Origin: Lomentospora prolificans | Lineage: Eukaryota; Ascomycota; Sordariomycetes; Microascales; Microascaceae | Assembly: GCA_029532625.1 (NCBI GenBank) | Contig: JARFXM010000004.1 | Location: 4,402,001 to 4,466,000, forward strand | Length of the DNA stretch: 64,000 nt | Direction: 5' to 3' | Part shown: piece after piece, positions 1-12,037 of the stretch | Position numbering within the stretch: the stretch's first letter is position 1 | Layout of the letters: each line of letters opens with the position of its first letter | Notes under the pieces: generated by a model | What the model saw: only the letters and a program-made list of their open reading frames with translations | What the model was told of the DNA's origin: nothing | Database searches by the model: none | Translations under genes and position numbers: made by a program

Positions 1-2612
1 CCAAGCAAATTGTCAAATCCCCACCGGCTTGGGCAAAAAGGAAAAAGTAAGGACGAACGGAGGACACAGGAGCACAAATTGGAGGCCCCTCAGCCTCCTA
101 AGGTTACTCGTTTAAAACCTCATATGGCTGTGACCGGGATTTGGATCTCGGATTTCCGTGACTGGCAAAAAAGAAAAAGGGTGGGATGCCATGATGAAAT
201 AGGGTACGATAAGGGTACGATATTGACCCTGTGTCACAATATTAGCAGCCAAAATTAGGCGGGGATACTAATTGAAATGGCTACCTGCACCGTCATACCA
301 AAGACTTAGATGACCAAACTCTCAGGCTCCAATACCTGAGCGCATGATTTTGTGAAACCGAAGTGCACATCTCGGGAGTAGGGTGCTACTTCGTAGCAGC
401 TGTTATTATGCCTTCCTACGTAACGAGGATAAGAGGAGGAAAATACTATTGCTGATGGCGATGCCATTCCCGGAAATGCCTATCAATAGACACTAGTAGA
501 TTGCTCGCACAGAGAGGGGGCGCTCTGGCTAATTGCTGCAGATGGTGGACTTTCCCCAAGGTCGGGTCAGCCTCCATGCCTCTCTTCCTGTGCCGCTTCG
601 GCGGACTTACAGGTAGAGAGCGGAGGTTCGCACCACTCCCCCATCTCGAGTGCCCTTCCACGCCTCTCCCGTACATTTGGGATGTCCCGCTTTCCCAGGA
701 CCGAGGGCTGCTTGCTGCGTGAAACCCTACTATGCGACCAGAACAAGCAACTGGTAATACAAAATTAAAGATGAGCTAACCGTTGATGCTAGCTTCAGAT
801 TGGGCCGTTGCAATCCGGGGGTTATCGGCGGGCTGGCGCTGTCTCTATTCGGGAATTTTTGACGAGCCCTGGCTGGACCTGAGATTGGCATCTCTGAGGG
901 TTTGATCGAGCGCTCACGAGCCACTAAGAGATTGAAAGCGAGAGAAATTGTGCGAAGGGTATTCCAGGCGCATTAAACAATCATTCGAGACAGAGCATTC
1001 TGAATTGAAGAGGTTCTGTTGAGAGACATTACTCAAGCACTCACTCCCCAGCCGCGGTTTGCCTCCGTCTTTTGCTTTTGCTCGCATACGAGTCACGAGT
1101 TTGTGTAACCACGAGGGATGCGGCCGCCAGATGTGTACGAAGTACTTGCCTTGCGTTCCCTGAGCGCGAGGCTCAATCCGCTCACGTCAGGTGCGTGGCC
1201 ACCCGACCATCTGGCCAGTGGGGTGCAGCCCCAGTACTACAGTACGGAAACCAAATCCTCACTATATACACCTTGTACTCGTGCAAGCTCCTGGAGGAAG
1301 ATTTCTTGTCTCCCCATTACTATTTCTCAACCTTCCGGGTACAGCGGGGAGGGCATTGATGAGAAGCACTGGTAAGTTCAACGTTGTGGAGACAAGTGAC
1401 TTGAAGCTGCTCGAGAGCTTCCCACGTTTCACAATTCCTGAGAAACGAGAGACGGTTGGGAGTGTCGCGCCCTCGGGGCTCTTCTCCAAGATAGGATCCT
1501 ACATCACGAGCAGCGCCAGCTGTATCATGAGGGCCTGCTTCCCTTCGCCCCAATGCGGGAAAGCCAGCAAGTCGTCTTTTACTCTTTCTTTGGCTCGTCC
1601 GAGAATCGCTAGCGCTCTCTCAGCCCATGCGCCGTCTTCCGTCGGTTCCCTAGGTCAAAACCGGGGCGTGCAAAGAGGGGGGGAGGGGGGAAGGAGAAGA
1701 ATACGCTCTGCGACTTGTCATGACACATGGCGCACGCTAATAAGGTTCCAGCTAGTGCGCACTTTTTCAGTTAGGCCAGTCGGGCTAGAGGCCGAGACTC
1801 CAACCTTGTTCAGTCAAGAAATCCGCCAAAGAAATGGTGCTACTGGTCCGGACCCCTAGCGCCTTGTGTCCTTGATTGACGAGCAAAGAATGGTGATCTG
1901 CTCTTCAAAGGAGCTCATTTCGAGGGATAGGATCCCGGTGCTAGGTGAGAGGTAGACCCGGCTGGCTCCGCGGAGTCTGTTCAGTGCGTCCATGCACGCA
2001 TCAAGAAAGGGTGCATCTCCCCGTTGATGACCCACCCCACATCGGAAGACCTCCCCGCCTAATCAGGATCGGGCGATTTCCCGAAGACGCTCCTTCGTAA
2101 TAAGTGTTAAGAGAGACGATTTCTCTGTAAGGCGGTGCCTAGCTCTCCGGCAGCTTCCCACACTCTCATTGTCCACTCGCCCATGGTGCATGATGTATAG
2201 ATATTTCAATTATGACGGAGAATTCCCAACATGGATTGCATGGTTGCGCCTACCCGTCTGAAAGGGACAGCGTGCGTCTGAGGGCTACGACAACTCTGGT
2301 TAGTCAAGTTCCAATCCACATTATGGAAAAGTGAGGGGCGTGCAGACTCGCAAAGGAGTGAAAAGCCAACCTTGTCCTCAAGTCAAGCCCCTTTTCGTCT
2401 TTCAACCAGCTACCCAAGATGGGGGCGGATACATAATTTAATTTACGTATCCGCGCGCCTTAGAAATCCTCCACTTCATGCCTGCACAGGCTGATCCCGA
2501 CTTTCGCTTGCAAACTTTCTCATTAAGAACATAACAAGGCATGTTGAGTGAACTGAGAAATCCGCTTGCCACTCGTTTATCGAACATTGCTCCAAGACAT
2601 TACCGCCCGCGG

Positions 2613-2613
2613 G

Positions 2614-2645
<32 letters not shown>

Positions 2646-2646
2646 G
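2613..2646. repeat. GTT/AAC trinucleotide microsatellite
   Basis: About eleven uninterrupted GTT units on the plus strand (AAC on the minus strand). The minus-strand frame would read a polyglutamine run, but it belongs to no convincing gene. This is a simple sequence repeat, probably variable in length between isolates. Confidence 0.95.
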
Positions 2647-5600
2647 AGGGGTGAGGGGGGTCATCGACTCGCTGTTCCTCGGCGTCCTAAAATATCGCGC
2701 ATAATATTAAAACGCAAGGAAACCCAGAATGCTACGGATAAAAATACTCGAAGTCACACCCCATCGAGGTTGATGGTGTACCAAGCGTGACTACGTACAT
2801 GAGTCTAAAAGATGGGCGGTTGTCTGCCTTAACTGGGACCCGATCGCAAGGCGCCATGCCCCAGCGACGGTCTGCCACACTTTAATTCCGCCTTTGGCGC
2901 TTGGAGCGAGGTGATGACATGGTTTTGACAAACGCAGGTCGTGACAGGAACTAAAGCTGACTGATCACAACAAAGTACTTCGCAGCAAATGATGCCTGTA
3001 CAAGCAAGGTTGTGGACATCACCAGCCCAGTCGTCAAACATATCCACCATTGGGAGACCGCTTCTCTCTTCCTCAAGCCTGCTTGGCCACTTTACTGGAG
3101 AGGATGTCTTAGGCTTGGGATCAAGGTGAAGCTGTTCGCCGCCTCCCGGCTTGTGCAGGCGCCACCACAAAAGAAAAAATGCCGATGGTGGGCTTGTGCT
3201 TAATTGAGCGCCAATGACGAAAACGGCATAATTAGAGAATCGGGCAGGGGAAGTGGTTTTGCAGCTGAGGTTAGCGTAGATTGAGCACTAAGGATGCCGG
3301 GGGAATGGCCCACCAACAGTGGAAGAGGCGGGAGGGAATAAGATTACCATCCAATATATTCCTGCAAGGCACTTGCCCACTGGCTCAACTCGTGGGAGCA
3401 CTTGAGGCGAGCCAAGAACCTGGTTGACAAGCAGATACCCTGAAGGGCAAGACCGGAGCCAGCGTTGTAGCTGGCAATAGCGGGAGGCCGAATTGGGTTG
3501 GTGAACGGGAGACATTCAATGTAATAGTGCCTTCCCGGTAGCCACGGCCAGGGAAGCGTTTCCGGATGTAACTTAGTGGATGGGAACCTGGGCCATCTGC
3601 GCTTAAGAAGTGCGTCGATCCTAGCCTCTACAAGGCCGAACAGGAGACTGAGAAGCGCACCAGCCCTAACGAGGCGACCGTAAATCACTTTGCAGTGGTT
3701 GCGGATGATTGTTAGAGTCGCGTCCCTTCTCTTCCTGGAAAATGTGCATCTGGCCCAGCGCCGAGACGATTTGTGTGGGGCGACGAACCCTTCCGTATCT
3801 AACGGGATTTGAGATTGATCCCCGTATTACCCATCTCCAGAATAGAATGCGGAAGCACACACGCGGTATTCCACTAATAGTGATGTTCAAGGGATCCACT
3901 GCCCCATGCTTTGCTGAGTAGCCAGCTTTTCAAAACCATATTGTCCATCCCCAAACGGGAGACTACAACAGGGGCTGCTCATGCAGGGATATTTAACTTT
4001 GCGCTCTTGACGGTGAGTCGAGGATTGACAATATCAGTACAAAATGGTCGTACAAGGGTGTTCGGTACTGAACGGAGCGCCACCATCTGGGGGTGTTGAT
4101 TGGGAAAATTCAGTAGGTAATAATTCTACTACGTTGAGAAAGGTCAAGGAGTTCTCGAAAACTCGTAACGTACGCCTGCCTTAGACAGGGCCGTCACCAC
4201 CACCACTTCGATGTGCGAAATGCGAAACGAGCGAGTGCATCGTTCGAACATACAAGCACTCACGCAGATGAGCAAGTTAGTAGAATAGTGCGGATGCCCT
4301 TCGATAGGCAATAAATCACTCAAAAAGATAAGCCTCTGGAGCTCTGCCCTTTGGTCCCCCATGCAGACCAAAACGTGCTGTGGCTGGGCAGTGACACCTG
4401 GGAGCTGGGTATATTTATACTGGGCCCAGGATGCTGGATCAGCGCCAGTGCTTCCAGACTTGGAGCCCTTCGCCAGGATCAGGACTTCCCAAAACTGCAA
4501 TATTTCAAAAGAGCGCAAATTTGATTCAAGCAGGCAACACTAGATAAGTGGTAGAGCGCAACCTCGACTCGTGTCACTATTACAGTGCAGTGTCGCAGAG
4601 GGGAACAATGGTGCGTTGATACATGAGGAGGGGACAAGGGTGATTAGCAGCGAGGCGTTAAAATAGCAGGGGAGAGGTGCATTCAAAGGTACTCTGCGTG
4701 TACATCCAGCATGCACCATGCTTGCATTCTCGTATCAGACAAGCAGCAGCAAAATTGAGCGTAATGCGAAGGGTGCTCACTAGATTTGATCAGTCCAGAG
4801 GGGTGAGGAGACGCTATTGTGTGCCTTGAGGAGTGTGAAACCCGTAGAGTGTTAGGGTTTGGTTGGCATCCACTACAAGTTAAGTTGTTGCAGGCATCCC
4901 GAGGAAGCCTAAGTCAACTGAAGGGGAATATCGCCGATCAGGCACCAGAATCCTCGGCCAGACTGTGGGGGACGACGGCGCGGCTCTCTATCGGCCAGCA
5001 TCCGGCGGCGACCAACCGAAGGCGGCGATATTTCCCCGTAGAGAGCGGCCGAAGTGTCCGGCATGGAAGGGGCATGTTTTCCCTCACCCTCACCCTATCA
5101 GTGGGCCTGGCCGCTCCAGTTCATCCAGCAGCCCGCGAACCGAGCCTGGGCCAACTGGCGCTCCACACCGGCCAGGGCTGTTCAGCCGCTGTCGATCGAC
5201 GGCTGCCCCACTTTCGCTCTCTCGGGCTGGCAGGGCGTGGTTAGGTCGAGAAATTGACAGGGAGCCGGGCAGATGGGGGAGACGGTTCCTTCGCACCTTC
5301 CCCAATGCTACCTAAGATTGGGATTGTCCTCACATGGGTGTCTTGCGTGTTATTTGTACCTGCAGGAGCCACCCAAGCCATCTTGAGCCTGCTTCTTGGG
5401 AAGTTGGAGAGGATGGGCCAATGCATCCCTCCTTCCGATCCTCTCCGCAAGTGTGTCTTGGGCGGGAGGGCAAGGACTCTTGTGGCAGGGAGGCAAAGAG
5501 TGCCACCCTCGGGCCCCTGCCCCTACCCAACAGTGGTTTGGTGACGGTTAAGTGCAGCCCCTTTTCACTGTAGTTTAATCAGTACTAAGGATAAGGCCGG

Positions 5601-8600
5601 CAAGTATAGGAAGGTGCAGAGCAGTCTGGCGGCAACCGTTTTGAAGCCCAAATTCGGAAAGGTTTGTGTAGGATAAGAGCGCGGGAAAAGCCTTGGGGTA
5701 GCAGCCATCGTCACCCCACCACAACGGTATCCGTCCGCTCACACTCCGACCACCTGCACTTCAATTAATCTTTTGTACCCTTCGTAGACAACGCTCATCA
5801 TCCATTACCACTATCTATACTACTAGACTCCACCTGCCACTGCGTCCGAATAGACCGGGCTGGCTGGTCAGTTGAGCGGCAGGGCTCCCAACAGGCCTTT
5901 TCCGCCTCGGCACTTGACATCCGGACCACCCTCGTTCTTCAGCTGAACCAAGGGTAGGTTGAAGAGATAGGTTCGGCGTACTTTTGTGGTAAAAAGATGC
6001 GGAGCGACCGAATCAGACAAGGTTATCGCTCACCGTTTGATCGGCTTCGCCTGTCATCATGGGTATTCTTCTCGCTGCATGTGGTGTCGCTACGTAATGA
6101 TTGCTTTTTCGAATCTCCAGCTCTTCCTCTCTTCAACGCCGCCACCGAAAAGCAATATCAAATGGGAAGATATCTCAACACTAATAAAGTGTGTATAGAA
6201 GTTTCGATGCAAAGTAAACTAGCCGAAACAGGGTTTGTTCTACCATCGCACTCCCTCAGGAGACGACACCCCCTCGAGAAATACCCTCTTGTCGTCCTTA
6301 TGTGGGACCGTTCAGGAGAGTAATGGCTGTTGCCTTCCACACGCAGCTAAACCCAACTTGTACAAGGACCCCCGCCCGATCACACCGGTCTTTCAGCATT
6401 TTACGTTCCCGTCTCAGACCAACGAATCATGCCCATCTTGCGAGAGCGCGCTGTGGACAGGGTGGAGGTGCTAACGGACACTGGACTCGTCGAGCGGGTT
6501 TCTGCCAAATGGTCACTCTCAACACCCCAGCTTACATCTAGAATAGCACTACACCACTTCTGTGGCCCGTCGGAACACGGTGCATCTCCCATGTGCAGCA
6601 GCGTTGAAAGAATAGAGGTCGGAGGCGCTTGCAAAATCGATATGCGATTGTTTACCAATTGTATGGGTTTGCGAAACCCACTCCAGAACGCTCCTTTGTT
6701 CTTGTCAGTCTAAGCAATGTGCTGATTTACGTTCGCTGCTTCTCTGTGGCTCCCGTGAACAGGTCTTCCTGGCGCCTCTCAGTTCCACGGCGACGAAGGA
6801 CCCGACAGGAAATACGCCATGGCTCTGCCCAGCAAGATCAAGCTTCCACAAAGCCCAGGGGCATAGTCTTATGTGTTCGGATATCACTACCTGCTCCCCC
6901 CAGTGTGAAGGTTACAGGTTTGTTGGAAATTCATTCTATACGAGTGTCATTGAGTTAGAATGGTTCAAGCAATCCCTGATGTTAGCTAACCCTCGATAAA
7001 AGTAGGGAGGTCCGCGCGCTATGCCGAGATAGTCTACGCTAACCTCACGAATGCAAGATAATGAAGGGCGAAGCACTTGCTGACGCCGAGACACTGCCAG
7101 GTGAGGTCTAAACTAAGACTCTGCGACACTCTTACTGCCAGGACATGAAACCACCAAGGAGCCCAGGGCCACGGTCTTTTAGTGGGAGAATCAGGCCGAC
7201 AGCCTCACTCGAAAATACGAAAATCTCGTACTTGTCTAGCATCATCAACAAAGGGATCGCAAGCCTTGGTTTGCCTCCCGCATGTACATCTGTATATATG
7301 TATGCTGACGACTACGGGGTCAACATGCTCCTCTCCGTATCAGAAAGTAAAGCACTCCGATGCTGTCTGCGAGAGCCATTTGCCCCAAAGACACGCCAGG
7401 TAATGTCTCCAAGGGCCGTCTTCCTCCAACTATTCCTATGCAAACCCCCTTATCAAGGTGGGTATACAGTCGAGCTTCTTAGGTCAGTTCGCCCCTTTGA
7501 CTCGGTCACAGCTTTCCATCATCAGCCAGTCCCAGGTGACCCACGATTCCGTTTTGCCCTTCAGCATATAGACAGTACCCGAGACCAATAATAGGAACCG
7601 ACGCTATCAACCGGAAATAGACGAACCACAACAAGAAGCAAAGCGCTTCCGAGAAGTGCCCCCGATACCTATGTCCAGCCTAGTCATGCGTTGCTTCTTT
7701 GATAAAAACTGATCGCATTCCTAGAATTAGCTCCCACTTACTTTCTCATCTTCTCCAGATTCCCTCTACCTGTATCGACAGGTGCATCAACAAGTACTCT
7801 CGAGCTTTCCTAAAGTACAACTCTTACACATCAACTCAGGTTGGGTTTCGAAGACATAGCGCTCCTCGTGGATGGCTACTCATATGGGAAATATGGCCGC
7901 TTCTTTTACCAGATGCTTTTTTCGCTCGCCGTGCTTTAGGGCAGGATACCTACAGGTAGTGTCAATCACTCTACGCCCGCACCACAACATATGTTTTCGA
8001 GCTGTGCCTCTTCAGTTCGGTAGTCGTATCGAGGCCTGCGACCGCCATGTAACGTTCAACCCCTCAGTAGAGAATGAGCATGCATTGTTTCTTGAGATGG
8101 TGTTGGGAGGAGGGGACCATCGCGATCCACCATTACGCATACGCTCCCTTCGTATCGTTCAACTGGGGCGAGATGAAGGGATAGGAAAAGGCCGCGGGCA
8201 ATTGGCTGGCACCCGACTACAGCCTACAGGTATGGAGATCCTTTCGTGCAGGAAACTGATCCCTCATATCTTAACGCCACCCTTTTACATTCGCTCTTGC
8301 ATTCTCTCTTGCCGTCATCGCGATCTGGCTGTGGGCGGGTGGGATAGTTGGTTTTGGTCTCATCCGGCCGCTGTTACCACACCCCCTTGACCTAGCCGCC
8401 TTTGCGTGGTGCATATCAATATTGGAATGATGCAGCCACAAACATCCAAGGAGATGGATGCATTTCGCCTTGGCCAGTCCGCTTCACATACCCTCCACCG
8501 TCTCCGTGCTTTCATTTCAGGAAGGGCTCGCGATGAGAATGGGTGGGGGGAAATATGTTTGCTTTCTCCTTCCCTTCCATTATTCGAATTTGGGACTAAT

Positions 8601-9059
8601 ATTGCCTTTTCCCGTGGAGATCTCTAAGGCAGTCTCCTCCATTGTTCGACTTCTGCTTCATCGGTTCGTGCAGTTGGTGGACCCACATCCAGTTCATTGG
8701 TAGGATGATGATAAAAAAAGTAAATGAGGTCACAGCCTTGGCTCGGAGAATTCAAACTCTCCTCTCAGAGTTATTGCTTCTCCTCATCGCAAATCACTAC
8801 ATACATCCCCTCTCTGGAGAGCCCGTCCATGAACCAGGTACGAAGTATATCCTTCCGCGTGTTTGGGTGCTCACATCTACCCCCCTATCTCTTTCCTTTT
8901 GTGATCGATCTCACATCCCCTCCCTCTAGTTCTTCCCATATTTCCTCCTTTAAACCTTTGTTCCCCGTTTTATAGGAGGCCATGGGGGACAAATAGACAG
9001 AGAGGGAAAGAGTTTATGGCTCATGCTCATTGACGGGAAAGGGTCTTTTGAAAACTGAT

Positions 9060-9101
9060 CCCCCCCCCCCCCCCCACTCCCCCGGGCCCCCCGGGGGGCC
9101 C
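9060..9101. repeat. C16 homopolymer followed by an 18-bp perfect GC palindrome
   Basis: Sixteen consecutive C at 9060-9075 are followed after a few bases by GGGCCCCCCGGGGGGCCC at 9084-9101, which equals its own reverse complement. This can fold into a very stable hairpin, and the C/G runs could form i-motif or quadruplex structures. Tracts of this kind also break sequencing and assembly, so the exact length is uncertain. Confidence 0.9.
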
Positions 9102-9935
9102 CCGAGCTTCCTGCGGCCCCTTTGGCGTTTGACGGAGTCAACTCAAGCGGCAGGTTATAAAATCTCTCTACTTGTGCAATACGAGCGGTCTCGATGATTC
9201 TTCTCTCATACCTCCCCTCGCTTTTCGTTTTCGGGTATACGTGGAGAAGAATAACGGCGAGGGGGCCTTTGGGGCGTCGACGGACAGAAGAGAAAGGGAG
9301 TCACGTTGGCCCCGGCATGCAGGTCGGAAGGGTAGATGCAGTCGCGGGTCGCGGGCAAGAAAAGCGTAGGTATCGAGATAGATCCTGCCTGCCCTCGTCA
9401 CCGCCTGCTCATGTCCACTATGAAAGGGGTTGACGGAGATGGTCATTAGCTTCAAATGACGGCTCGGGTATCCCCTGATACTCACCTCTAGAGTTTTCAC
9501 TTTATCCTCAGAAATGACCGGACCACGTTTTGATCAGGATCAAGAAAAAGCATATTTCTGTATACTAACTCACACACTAATCTCGTAAACATCGTCTTGA
9601 TTCTTTCAACAATGCCAGTCAGTCATGTTGAGAAATTGTCATACTATCACTCAACCCCGCGTCTGTGTCCGGCAAGATTTTTATTATTCCATCAATCTTT
9701 TAGCACGTTCCTCTCCCTCCATATAGTACTTATATGTCCGTCTCATTTCCACGATTCCTCCGCGATTGAAGAGATTCCGTTTTCTTTTCTGGTTAATGTG
9801 TCACGATGATGTGAGATCGAAACGTTTCCGTAAAAACGAGTTCAAACCTCCAGTGTTTGAAACGGCTCTGTCGTTAATTGGCTTGGTCTAGAATCGTTCT
9901 TTGACCCAATTTTGGGGTGTTGATATTCGAATCCT

Positions 9936-12037
9936 TTAGAGTTTGGAGGCGGCTTGAGCGGGCCCAACGGTCGTAATCTCATCATAGAGGAGGCTGTATT
10001 GTGTGTCAGTCAACGGCTTTCACTGCCTCAGCTACCGACCGGAGGATTTCCACTCGAACTGAACGAAGGGTTTCAACTTACGTTGTCAAGAAATCGGCAT
10101 AGTCTTCACCCGTCACCTGGCTAGCAAAGTATTGGGCAGCAAGACGGAATTTGTTCCCCTTGGGGCTCTTGGCGGCGAGTTCATCAGCGCACTCGCTCAA
10201 AAGCTTGAGGGCGTACGCCTTATCGACCTTCTTGCCCTCGGCCGTGGTAACGCCGTGGCGGACCCATTGCCAAAGCTGGCTGCGGGACACTTCGGCCGTG
10301 GCGGCATCCTCCCTGTTGGTCCAGGACGTTAGCGATGCACCATCTTCAGAATGACACAATGCGTGCCCGCGATGTTGCACAAGGTTGGGCCCAATCTTAT
10401 GGAATTAGTCCACTTACATGAGGAAATTGATAGGGACGCAGCCAACGCCACGGACCCAGGCTTCCATGTAGCCGAGGCCGATGTTGAGGTTCTTGCGGAT
10501 GCCCTCCTCGGTGATCTTTCCTGGAACGTTCATATTTAGGAGATCGTTGGCAGTGATGTGGACATCCTCACGGCGGACGAAGAGCTGGTTAGGAGTAGGC
10601 ATGTGCTTGTTGAAAACTTCGGTGGCGATGCTGGCGAGAGCGGGGTGGGCAACCCAAGTGCTAAGGGAGGTTGTTAGTGGTTTCACTTGATGCAATTTGC
10701 CTTGAAGAAGATAATTTACCCGTCGTGGCCAGCACGGACTTCACGAAGCTTGTCGGCGCGAACACCCTCCATGGCCCTGTCATTGGCGGCCTTGTCGTCC
10801 TTGATGGGGATCTGGGCAGCCATTCCACCCATGGCATGGACGCCACGCTTGTGGCAAGTCTGAATCAGGAGTTTGACCTACTCATATTGTTAGCTTCCCC
10901 GTTGTCTGCCTCTTTCATGTGAATCGCTCATTAACTCACGTAGGCATCCATGAAGGGAACGGTCATGGTGACGGAAGCACGATCGGGAAGTACGAAGTTG
11001 GAGTTTTGCCTGAATTTCTTGATGACACTAAAGATATAATCCCAACGACCGCAGTTGAGACCAGAGGAGTGATCCCTGAGCTCATAGATAATCTCCTCCA
11101 TCTCAAAAGCGGCAGAGATGGTCTCAATAAGCACGGTGGCACGGACGGTTCCACGGCGCATGCCAATGTAGTCCTGCGCCAAGTTGATGGCGTCATTCCA
11201 AAGACGGGCCTCAAGGTGAGACTCCATCTTGGGAAGGTAGAAGTAAGGACCGAAGCCCCTCTTCACGGTCTCAAAGGCATTATGGTAGAAGTAGAGACCG
11301 AAGTCAAAGAGGGAAGCGGACATGGGTTCGCCGTCGACGGTGACATGCTTCTCCTCAAGGTGCCAGCCGCGAGGCCGGACAATGAGAGTAGGGAGGGTGC
11401 GGTCAGTTCGGAGCTTGTACTCCTTAGAACCCTGCTTGAAATCAACCTGGCGACGGTTGGCGTCATAGAGGTTGACCTGGCCGTTCAACATGTTATCCCA
11501 AGTGGGAGCGCTGGAGTCTAGCGAATTAGTTAGTACCAGCTCTTACTACGATTGTCACGCCAGCGCAGGTTTCACGTTTTTGAGTCCCCGCGGACCAAGC
11601 TTCTTCTCGTAGAAGCCCGCGGGAGCTAAGGTGTCGACGAATCCACGGGTAATTGGAAAAATAGAGAGCAACATACCCTCAAAATCAGCCATGTAGGTCC
11701 ACACGTCGGAGTTCAAGGCGTTGACAACCATCTTCCTGTCGGTGGGGCCGGTGATCTCAACTCGGCGGTCGACGAGGCCGGGGGCGGGAGGTGCGGCCTT
11801 CCAGGAGGGGTCATCACGGATGTGCTTGGTCTCGGGAAGGAAATCGAGGAGAGCGCCCCTGTCTAACTCGGCCTGGCGAATCTTGCGGCGCTCGAGGAGC
11901 TGCTTGCGGCGGCCGTTGAAGGAGCGCTGGAGAAGCGCGAGGAAGGCAAGAGCCTGGGGAGTGAGGATCCCCTTCTGGTGGTGTTGAACGGGACCAAGGA
12001 CGTTGACGCCCTGTAGGATAGCTTCGGTGGAGGCCAT
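9936..12037 (-). CDS. acuE/acu-9: Malate synthase, peroxisomal (glyoxylate cycle)
   Basis: Condenses glyoxylate with acetyl-CoA to malate, the second step specific to the glyoxylate cycle, needed for growth on acetate and fatty acids. Exons (minus strand): 12037-11677, 11517-10940, 10877-10720, 10660-10418, 10312-10082, 9993-9936, giving 1,629 nt and 542 aa, normal for eukaryotic malate synthases. All five introns are GT-AG with CTAAC/CTGAC branch sites. Visible features are RPRGWHLEEKH near residue 168 with the catalytic-type Arg, the family signature RDHSSGLNCGRWDYIFS at about 268-284, and GMAAQIPIKD at about 331-340. The protein ends in Ser-Lys-Leu, a canonical PTS1, so it should go to peroxisomes or glyoxysomes. 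SKL lies on a separate 58-bp last exon; if the last intron is retained, translation stops at once, right after Leu-Thr-Thr. The start is the first ATG of a frame that reads as family N-terminus. Confidence 0.97.

Larger units (their letters stand above)
1..9935. other. Intergenic region with no supported gene
   Basis: I see no intact gene here. Many frames stay open for 60-220 codons, but they lack convincing starts, splice structure or recognisable domains. What the region does hold is a GTT microsatellite near 2.6 kb, a C16 tract and an adjoining GC palindrome near 9.06-9.10 kb, and three copies of a recurrent 9-mer (TACTTCGTA or its complement) at 387, 1136 and 8839. Between about 6.6 and 8.4 kb some plus-strand fragments read like eroded protein; they are described as a finding, not as a gene. 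Confidence 0.6.

Noticed and set aside
1191..1859. 222-codon open frame on the plus strand
   Set aside because: It starts at GTG, codon use and composition are unlike the real genes, and there are no motifs.
4536..4600. tRNA-like D-arm/A-box sequence (AGTGGTAGAGCG)
   Set aside because: No matching T-arm (GTTCRANNC) or acceptor stem follows within tRNA distance.
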